64,000 nt of DNA from positions 31,893,371-31,957,370 of the forward strand of contig OY747707.1 of assembly GCA_963556495.2 (NCBI GenBank). The letters are read 5' to 3'. How positions within the stretch are numbered: position 1 is the first letter of the stretch; the number at the start of each line of letters is the position of its first letter. Position numbers and translations under genes: made by a program. This DNA is from Valencia hispanica (Eukaryota; Chordata; Actinopteri; Cyprinodontiformes; Valenciidae). Positions 56,150-64,000 of this stretch are shown one piece after another. The notes under the pieces are model-generated. The model worked only from the letters and a program-made list of their open reading frames with translations, made no database searches and was not told the origin of the DNA.

Positions 56150-57905
56150 TCTGTTACACCACTTTGTGCAAGTTGTCCCACTTAAAAAGATGAACGAGGT
56201 CTGTAATTACATCATAGATTTACTTCAACTGTGAGAGACAGAATGTAAAAAAGATCCGGGATATGACATTGTATGATTTGTAAATAATTTATTTGTATAA
56301 TGTTGCAGAAAATAAGTATTTAGCACATACAAACAAGCAAGAATTCTGGCCCTCACAGACCTGTTACATCTTTAAAAGGCTTTTCGGTCCTCCACTCATT
56401 ACATGAATCAATGGCACCTGTTTAAACTCGTTATCTATATAAAAGACACCTGTCCACACATTAAAACAGTTACCCCTCCTTTCCACCGGACGCGCAAGCA
56501 GCTCATTACAGGAGCAGCACGTCATACGCAGCTGATAGCCACAGCTGTAGTTAATAGAACCCTTTCCACCGGAAGTGAAAGCAGCGCGAGTCTGCCGGGT
56601 CACAGGAGCGTCAGGTCGCGGCACTTTTCTAAATAAACTTTTCTAAACACGGCAGTCCTATTTTCTACGCGGTATGCCCCTGAAGCGCGTACATTTTGAC
56701 ATTTTTGATAGGGGAAGACAGGAAATCAAGTGGCTCGGCATCCAGAAATGTTCAAAATAAAAGAAATGTGCTGCTTTGCAGTTGCTTTACTTAAAAAAAG
56801 GTCACTACCTTTGTGGCCCGGTGAGAAGTCAGTACCTCGCGGGAGGGTCTCATTTGTGTGTCATCATGGATGACGAAAAGTTGATAGTCGAAGTGGAGAA
56901 GCACTCAATCTTATATGTCCCCAGTCACAGTTTTTGTAAGGACAATGAATAATTGGCGAATATAAAACAGACATAACATAAAACACAGACCTTTTGGAGC
57001 CATGTTGTTGTCTTTTCCTGCTTGTTGTTGTGTTTACTGACGAAACCACGCGTGATTTTGCTGATCTTGCATGATTTCATGCTCTCTCAGTGACAGCTGC
57101 TTCCCTACTGCTATGCGCCTCATACACACCAGGTGGAAAGGGCCAAGCAGCAGAATACGCAAGTGAAACATGCTGCTCCTGTAATGCGCCACTTACCCGT
57201 GGAAAGGAGGGGTTAGATTCCAAACTCCACCTTGGCCAAGACCAAAGAGTTGTCTAAGGAAACCAGGGACAGGATTGTACACCTGCACAAGACTGGGATG
57301 AGCTAATCTACAATAGGCAAGCAGATTTGTGAGAAGAAACTGTTGGAGCAATTCTTTGAAATTAGAATAAATACAAGATCAATGACAATCTCCATAGACC
57401 TGGGGCACCATGCAAGATCTCACCTGGAAACATCCTGCTTTGGGGCTGCTTTTCTGCAGAGTGGATGGAACGGCTGATCCGTGTTAAGGAAAGGACGAAT
57501 GGGCCCATGTATCATGAGCTTTTGGGCAAAAACCTACTTCCAAAAGTGAGAGCATTGAAAATGAAAGGTGATTGGATCTTCCAGCATTTCAATGATTCCA
57601 AACACAGGCAATGAAGGAGTTGCTACGTAAAAAGCATGTCAAGGTTCTGGAGTGGCCTAGAGAATCTGTGTAATGAGTAGAAAGTCTGTGTTGTCCAGCA
57701 ACAGCTTCAAAACATCACACCTCTATCTGCATGGAAGAATGGGCCAAAATACCAGCTACTGTGTGTGAAAACCTCGTGAAGACCAACAGGAAACATTTAA
57801 CCTCTATCATTGCCAACCAAGCTTACATTACAAAGTATTGTAAAAATCATACAATGTGATTTCCTGGATTTGTTTTACACAGTCTCTCACAGGTGAAGTG
57901 TACAG
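56150..57905 (+). mobile_element. Tc1-like relic split by a Harbinger-like insertion
   Basis: The left end (56155-56260, 'gcaagttgtcccacttaaaaa') and a truncated right end (about 57830-57905) match the Tc1 relic at 18385-19590. Transposase remnants run from about 57230 to 57800 on the plus strand ('ggacaggattgtacacctg', 'tggggctgcttttctgcaga'). The segment 56473-57212 is a separate insertion. No open frame remains. Confidence 0.7.
56473..57212 (+). mobile_element. PIF/Harbinger-like element nested in a Tc1 relic
   Basis: TTA flanks both sides (56470-56472 and 57213-57215). The ends are inverted repeats: CCCCTCCTTTCCACCGG on the left and CCCCTCCTTTCCACGGG on the right strand. Inner inverted copies of 'ttacaggagcagca' lie near both ends. 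An ORF at 56866-56952 begins MDDEKLIVEVEKH and has LYVPS and CKDN, a diverged start of a MADF domain that stops after 28 codons. No transposase is present. Confidence 0.75.
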
Positions 57906-57989
57906 CTCATACAGTTCATCACCTCTCCCTCTTCTGGTGGGGCTCAGATCACAGCCTGGTTCATCTCCTGCCACTGTATAAACCTTTAG

Positions 57990-58196
57990 TACTGTGTGCT
58001 ATGATTATAGCCACAGCTGCCCTGGGGCAAACTGACAGAAGCGAGGTTGCCATATTGCTCCATCGGGAATGGCTCTGGCCTCTGGCCAACACCAGTAGGC
58101 AAGGTAGGTGAAGTGTAGCAGGTGGAAGCTGGAATCGAACCCACAGCTTCTGGGTTGAAGGCTGACAACTCTACCACTGAGCTACAGCCGCCCTTT
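57990..58196 (-). repeat. tRNA-derived SINE
   Basis: Read on the minus strand it has 'gctgtagctcagtggtagag' (A box) and 'gtgggttcgattccag' (B box), followed by the 'ccttgcctactggtgttgg' body. It belongs to the same broad group as the SINE at 6305. It lies beside the 5' edge of a LINE. Confidence 0.7.
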
Positions 58197-59117
58197 GTGT
58201 TCCTCTAGGGAATGATATTGACATACATCCACTACTGTGTGGACAACACCGTCCCCATCATAAAGGTACAGTGTTTTTCCAACAACAAGCCCCGGATCAA
58301 CCCTGAAAAAAGGCTTTACTCGAGGAGAAGAAGAGACCCTTTAAATCTGGAAACAAGGAGGAGCTGAAAGCTGTACAGAAGAGACTGAGATGGAAAATTA
58401 GACAAGGTAAAAACATCTATAGGAAGAAGATGGAGGACCAGCTGCAGCAGGACAACATTAGTTGGGTTTGGAAGAGCCTGCGGACAATTCCAGGACACAA
58501 ACCAACCCCCCAGGCTACAGGAGACTCAGGGTGGGTAAATGACTTGAACCAGTTCTTTAACAGGTTTGACCAGTCACCCACCCCTGCCCAGCAACATCTC
58601 CCTTGCTGCAACCCCCCTCATCTTTGAGGACTGCCTTATTTTCTTTCCAGGACTTCACACCTTCAGCTCCCAGCCATCACACATACATCCTGCTTCTTAA
58701 GACTCCATCATATATCCTCCTGCCCCCATCTTGTCCCTTTTAACACTTCAAGTGAGGGATTAGCTGCGAAAGTTCAAGGTACGAAAGGCTGCAGGTCCAG
58801 ATAGCATCAGCTACCAGCTCCTAAGGTGCGGCGCAGATGAACTGTGTGGCATCATGGGATATCTATTCAACCGGAGCCTGAAGCTGGGGAAAGTACCACA
58901 GCTGGGGAAGACCTCCTGTGTGGTACCGATACCAAAGACTTCACATCCAAAGGACCTCAACAACTACAGGCCGGTAGCCCTGACCTCGCATCTGGTGAAG
59001 ACCCTCGAGAGGTTAGTTCTTAACCATCTTTGCCCCATGGTGAGGTGTTAATTTCATCCGCTGCAGTTTGCTTACCAGCCTGGCATCGGGTGGATGACGC
59101 TATCATCTACCTACATC

Positions 59118-59510
59118 TACTGATACTATACCAACCCCCCAGACCACTCAGGTCCTCTAATTCCACTCTACTCAACAACTAGAATCAGAACCAAACATGG
59201 AGAAGCAGCTTTCAGTTTCTATGCTCCTCTAATCTGGAACAAACTTCCAGACAACTGCAAAGCTGCTGAAACACTGAGTTCTTTTAAATCACTGCTAAAA
59301 CCCCATCTGTTTAGAGCTGCCCTTGAGTAATGTTTTTATGTATCATGTGTTTTGTGTGTGTTTCATGCTTTCTTGCTGTTTTTACTTTATATACTCTGTC
59401 TGTGTTTTATTGCTTTTTTTATTGTATCCCCATATCATGTAAAGCACCTTGAATTACCTTGTTGTTGAAAGTGTGCTATGCAAATAAAATTGCCTTGCCT
59501 TACTGCACTG
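59118..59510 (+). mobile_element. L2 LINE 3' end nested in a Rex-type LINE
   Basis: It encodes the C-terminal wording TKHGEAAFSFYAPLIWN-like and a KPHLFRAAL-like end in plus orientation, then the L2 tail with 'gtaaagcaccttgaatt' and 'caaataaaattgccttgcct'. It is a close relative of the L2 copy at 61441-62200. Confidence 0.65.
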
Positions 59511-60913
59511 AGCTCTGACTCACTTGGAGAAGCCTGGAAGCACTCTGAGGATCATGTTCTTTGATTTCTCCAGTGCTTTCAACACCATCTAGCCAGGACT
59601 TCTGAGGGACAAGCTGGAGCTTTCAGCAGTGGACCACCACATGTCTCAGTGGATACTGGATTACCTCAAAGGACACCCACAGTATGTGAGGACACAGTGC
59701 TGTGTCTCTGACAGGCGGGTCTACAATACAGGGGCCCCACAGGGAACTGTGCTGGCACCTTTCTCACCCTCTCCACAGCAGACTTCTCCATCAACTCCCC
59801 ACACGCCCCCTTCAGAGGTTCTCTAATGACTCTGCCATTGTCGGCCTCATGACAAGTGATGGCGACTCAGAATACTTACAGTAGACTCAGGACTTTGTGG
59901 ACTGTTCCCAGCAGAACCACCTCCTGATCAACGCGGGGAAAACCAAGGAGCTGGTGGTGGACTTCTGTAGTCGCAGACCCACCACACTGACACAGATGAA
60001 CATCCAGGGAGTCGACAATGAGACAGTGGACTCCTATAGTACCTTGGTGTTCACCTGAACAATAAACTGGACTGGAGCCAGAACACTGATGCTCTCTACA
60101 GGAAGGGTCAGAGCACACTCTACCTGCTGAGGAGGTTGAGATCTTTTGGAGTCCGGGAAGCACTCCTAAATACCTTCTTAGACCCTGTGGTGGCATCACC
60201 CATCTTTTTTGGCTTAGGAATTTGGAGCAGCAGTTTATCTACAGCTGAGGGGAAGAGGTTGGATAAGCTCTTTAAGAAGGCCAGCTCTGTTCTAGGATGC
60301 CCCCACGGATTCAGTACAGGTGGTAGGTAACAAAAGGACTCTGGCCAAAATAACATCCCTGATGGAAAAATGTCTCCCACCCCATGAATGAAGATGTTGC
60401 TGAGCTGTAGAGCTCCTTCAGTGACAGATTGCTGGATCCTAGGTGCATGAAGGAGCATTTTCGCAGGTCCTTCCTCCCAGCAGCTGTTAGACTCTATAAC
60501 TATCGTCTCTCCCAACAAACCCAATAATGTTTACATCCCTGTTGTAATTCGCACTGTTTATCTCACTTCAAGTAACATTTCTGATGCTATTATTTGCACA
60601 TCTGTTTTTCACAGTTTATATTTTTAACTTCTTGTAAATAATATGTTTACTTTTTAATGCACAACTACACATACACATTCTGTAAATATTTTTCTTAATT
60701 ATCCTACTCAGTTGCACATTTAAGTCTGAGTATGCCTCTTTATTTTTAATAACTGCACAGTACTTTGGTTTTGTAATTTTGTCTTTAAGGAACATATATT
60801 CTTCTTAATTCTGTTTTTTATACTTTTATTGTGTGAATCTAAAGGTTTATATTAGCTGTCACTTTGCTGGTGTTACAGCTTCATTTCCTCCTTGTGGTAC
60901 GATAGAGGATTTT

Positions 60914-60946
60914 TCTATTCTATTCTATTCTATTCTATTCTATTCT
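60914..60946. repeat. (TATTC)n microsatellite
   Basis: Six to seven pentamer units. They most likely form the 3' terminus of the Rex-type LINE. Confidence 0.9.
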
Positions 60947-61440
60947 ACGTATGGTGAAAATTACAGACATCTCATCTTTTTCAGTAGGACAACTTGCACA
61001 AATTGGTGGCTGCCAAACAGTTTTTTGCCCTACTGTAGCTGTGTGTGTGCCACCTGAGCTATGCATGTGGTAATGTCTGGATTCAAATATTTTTTTAAAT
61101 AGCACAGCTGTATGCGTCTTTTGCTCAGTTTGAGCAAAATCTTCACCTTGTAACCTTCCCTTCATATCTGAATCATTTTTACTCAAAAGTACTTTGAAAA
61201 GTCATTATATCAGCTCTAACTGAATTTTAAGCTATGTGATTGGCTATGACAGAATATCTTGGGATGAGCACTTGAAGATGTAAGGTCAGTTGCCTTGACC
61301 CGACGATAAGCCATTTCTGTCGAGATTATGTATGAACCATCATGTTTGGAATAACTCTAAAACAAAAACGCTAAAGCTCCAGATTGTCTTGAAACAACAA
61401 AATCTGAGATTTTCAGTGTGATTCCTCTTTTCCAGCAATA

Positions 61441-62200
61441 AAGGCAAGGCAAGGCAAGGCAATTTTATTTGTATAGCACACTTTCAACAGCAGGGCAATT
61501 CAAGGTGCTTTACATGATTTGGTGATTTAAAAGAAACACATAAAAGAAACACACATTATACATGATACACAATAAAGCAAGAGAAAAATAAAAAAAGCAA
61601 GAGAGCATGAACACATTTCATACATATAACATCAAGCATTTACTCAAAGGCAATTCTAAACAGATGGGTTTTTAGTCTCGATTTAAAGCAGTTCAGAGTT
61701 TCAGCAGCTCTACACTCGTCAGGAAGTCTGTTCCAGATAAGGGGAGCATAGAAACTGAAAGCTGCTTCTCCATGTTTAGTTCTGAGTCTAGGGATGTTTA
61801 GTAGGCTAGAGTTGGAGGACCTGAGTGGTCTTGGTGGTTGGTACCATGACAACAGGTCTTCAACATATTTTGGTGCTAAGCCATGTAATGTTTTATAAAC
61901 TAGTAAAAGTATTTTAAAGTCTATTTCTCTGAGCTACAGGGAGCCAGTGTAAGGACTTTAGAACGGGGGTGATGTGCTCTACTTTCCTGGTTCTAGTGAG
62001 GACGCGAGCGGCAGCGTTCTGGATCAGCTGCAGCTGTCTGATTGACTTTTTAGGCAGACCTGTCAAGATGCTGTTGCAGTAATCAATCCGACTAAAGATA
62101 AACGCATGGATGAGTTTTTCTAGGTCGTGTTGCAAAATCAGTCCTTTAATCCTAGAAATGTTCTTCAGGTGATAGAACGCTGACCTTGTTATTGCCTAAA
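61441..62200 (-). mobile_element. 5'-truncated L2-type LINE
   Basis: On the minus strand two frames (62135-61914 and 61852-61640) read [34 protein letters not shown] and then LIWNRLPDECRAAETLN and RLKTHLFRIAFE, the C-terminal part of L2 ORF2. A frameshift separates them. The element ends at 61441 in a (GGCAA)n tract. The reverse-transcriptase core is missing. Confidence 0.8.
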
Positions 62201-62279
62201 GAGAGAGCATTGGAAGATAACTCACATATAGGTGTCCATATATGTGTCAGTTTGTATCTACACATTAATTATCCTTAGT

Positions 62280-62700
62280 ACAATGCCTTACAAAAAATAT
62301 TCATATATAACCTTTTAACATTTTTTAGATTTAGTCACATTATAACCACAAACTTTAATATGTTTGATTGGAGTGTTATGTAATAGAGTAGCACCATGTG
62401 GTGCTTAATTCTAGTGTAAGATAAAACATGTTTTTCCAAAGTTTGTTTACAAAGAAAAATATGTGAATCCTTTACTCCCCCTAAATAAAATGCAACCAAC
62501 ATCCTTCAGAAGTTATTTAATCAGTAAGAAGAGTTAACCTGTGTATAATTGAATTTGAATTGAATTTAATTACAAATCTGGTTGTTCTGTGAAGGCTTTA
62601 GTAATTTGCTAGACATTAACAAAATAATCAACACCAAAGAACACAACAGACAGCTCAGGGAGAGGCAGGGCTGTATGTTAACTTTTTTAGCTTATAGCAC
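62280..62700 (+). mobile_element. Tc1-like relic fragment
   Basis: The wording 'caatgccttacaaaaaatattcata' and 'aaatgcaaccaac' matches the relic family at 12650. Only the left part is visible. Confidence 0.45.
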
Positions 62701-63254
62701 TGGTGTTACAGAGGTTGCTGGTTTTGTTGCACAGACAAAATTTCTAGCACCAACACAAAATGTATTTTACAAGCTCTAAAAACCAACTGTAGTTCATTCA
62801 TTACTTAAACATACAGACAGACAATAGAAATGCATACAACGAACGCACAATAACAAGAAATATTTGTAAACATATTTATTTCAGAAGAAAATCCTAACAT
62901 ATTAGCTTTTTTATATTGGTGTGTGCATATGCATTGAGAAATGTGAGCAATTTAGGTCATAATGCAATAGATAGAATAAAAATTCCGTTAATAGTCCTAC
63001 ACTGGGGAATTTCAAGCGTAATAGCTGCATAGTGACAGATAAAAACAACATAAAAACAGAATGAAGAATAACAGGGTACAGTAAGGACAAAATTACAGCA
63101 CCAGACTACTGTAAATTTATTAAAAATAGCATACTCCAGTTCAAGAAATGTGCAACTGAGCAAGATCATTTTAAAATATTTACAAAATATATATGTCTGT
63201 TAGTGCATTGAAAAACAGGCTATTTACAAAAAGTGACAAATAAAAAATTGTGCA
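62701..63254. other. AT-rich, nothing recognised
   Basis: No gene, splice-bounded frame or named repeat is seen. Confidence 0.5.
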
Positions 63255-63500
63255 AACAACAGATATGTGTAAAAATAGACAATCCTAAGCATCCTCTTTG
63301 TGAGACTATCATACAACAACAGAGTGTCTTCAGTCAGAGGCTTCTTCAGTTTCGCTGTAACACAGACTGCCACAGAAGATCCTTCCTGCCCACAGCCATC
63401 AGCATTTACAACTCCTTGAAGAAATTTGAACCGTATGAGCTACAACAAGACTTATTTTTTCTTTTGGATCAATTAGGCATTTTTGAATTGAATTGAGTAA
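63255..63500 (+). mobile_element. Rex/CR1-like LINE C-terminal fragment
   Basis: The open frame contains NPKHPLCETIIQQQSVFSQRL and CHRRSFLPTAISIYNSLK, the C-terminal segment of Rex/CR1-type ORF2 proteins, ending at a TGA near 63496. Only this tail is present. Confidence 0.6.
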
Positions 63501-64000
63501 CGACATAAATGTTATTAGAAATGAGACAACAGTGCAAATAACAGCAAGCATGTTTACTCATTTTGAGTTTGTTGGAAACATTGTTGGGTATACAGTCTAA
63601 CAGCTGGTTGAATAATAAATGTTACTCACCAACTGCATGGCTGTGTTTAAGCTCTTGCTGCCCAACTAGCATCTTTGTGGGTTTTCAATTTTGAATCATG
63701 CACACATAAACATCTCAGACTCCTCGTTGGAAGCGTCTGTATCACTGTCAATTATGACCAAAATATAGCGGGCTCTTCTAATACAGCATCTTCCGCCAGA
63801 CCGGCCCAGACTCCTGCAATGGTAATCATCTCCCCACATCGGATGTAGTTGGACTTGGACTAGGATGGGGTGATATCAGAGTGAAGAACGGTACCACCAC
63901 ACTAAGGTTGTTGTTTTGAGATTAATGCACCCTGAAAATCCTGCTTCCGAACTTCGTCGGACAGTGGACTGGCAACAAACAGGCAGGAATTGTTAGAATT
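63501..64000. other. Window end, no feature recognised
   Basis: The G+C content rises after 63700, but I see neither a repeat family nor a coding exon. Confidence 0.45.

Larger units (their letters stand above)
58200..60948 (+). mobile_element. Rex1/CR1-like LINE, degenerate, interrupted by an L2 tail
   Basis: Reverse-transcriptase wording is recognisable in pieces: NYRPVALTSHLVKTLERLV (58854-59051), GAPQGTVLAPF (59629-59826), then FSNDSAIVGLM, where the catalytic Asp pair reads N-D, and a C-terminal RRLRSFGVREALLNTFLDPVV. Several stops and frameshifts separate them. The element ends in a (TATTC)n tract at 60914-60946. A block at about 59118-59510 is a foreign L2 tail. This is a dead copy. 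Confidence 0.7.

Noticed and set aside
55859..64000. Search for the TM3-TM7 exons of the CCK-receptor-like gene
   Set aside because: I found no segment with the expected TM3 or later receptor motifs; the space is filled by transposons.

Overview
The window is AT-rich nuclear DNA from a ray-finned fish, most likely a percomorph teleost. The evidence is spliced vertebrate genes with GT/AG introns, plus a dense load of teleost-type repeats: Tc1-like relics, L2, RTE and Rex-type LINEs, an RNase H-bearing LINE, tRNA-derived SINEs, PIF/Harbinger elements and Ty3/Gypsy-like LTR elements. There is no sign of bacterial genes, operons or CRISPR arrays.

Host genes from left to right. (1) A minus-strand immunoglobulin-superfamily gene (7196 down to about 4645, perhaps 3739) has a signal-peptide exon and two V-type exons, and looks like CD200/OX-2. 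(2) gpr89, the Golgi pH regulator, lies on the plus strand (11411-16787). Its 14 coding exons join in phase to 455 codons, the length of the human protein. (3) pdzk1 (NHERF3) lies on the minus strand (26531-18126). Its seven coding exons join in phase to 524 codons and four PDZ domains, and a probable non-coding first exon with a nuclear-receptor DR1 site lies near 28.1-28.2 kb. (4) The first two coding exons of a cholecystokinin-receptor-like GPCR lie on the plus strand (37243-37402 and 55607-55858), separated by an 18.2 kb intron; the rest lies beyond the window. gpr89 and pdzk1 converge tail to tail. As far as I know they are also neighbours on human 1q21.1, so this looks like conserved synteny.

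Mobile DNA fills the rest. The 3' end of an RNase H LINE sits about 240 bp upstream of the gpr89 start codon. The last pdzk1 intron holds two Tc1 relics, an LTR fragment, an RTE LINE and an L2 LINE with a long reverse-transcriptase frame. The CCK-receptor intron holds a Harbinger element with a recognisable MADF exon and two non-autonomous LTR elements. The younger LTR element (50013-52296) has 503-bp LTRs differing at about three sites, a perfect 5-bp target duplication, and one uninterrupted 438-codon frame made mostly of 14-residue repeats. The older one (45311-47676) carries a related but broken start region and repeats of the same 42-bp period. Downstream of the receptor exon lie a Tc1 relic split by a Harbinger-like element, a Rex-type LINE split by an L2 tail, and a second L2 copy.

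The most novel material is the pair of LTR elements with a gag-like start and 14-residue repeats but no polymerase. Next are the 17-residue terminal exon of pdzk1 and a possible alternative terminal exon in a pdzk1 intron. All exon boundaries were read by eye from splice consensus and phase; none was tested against transcripts.
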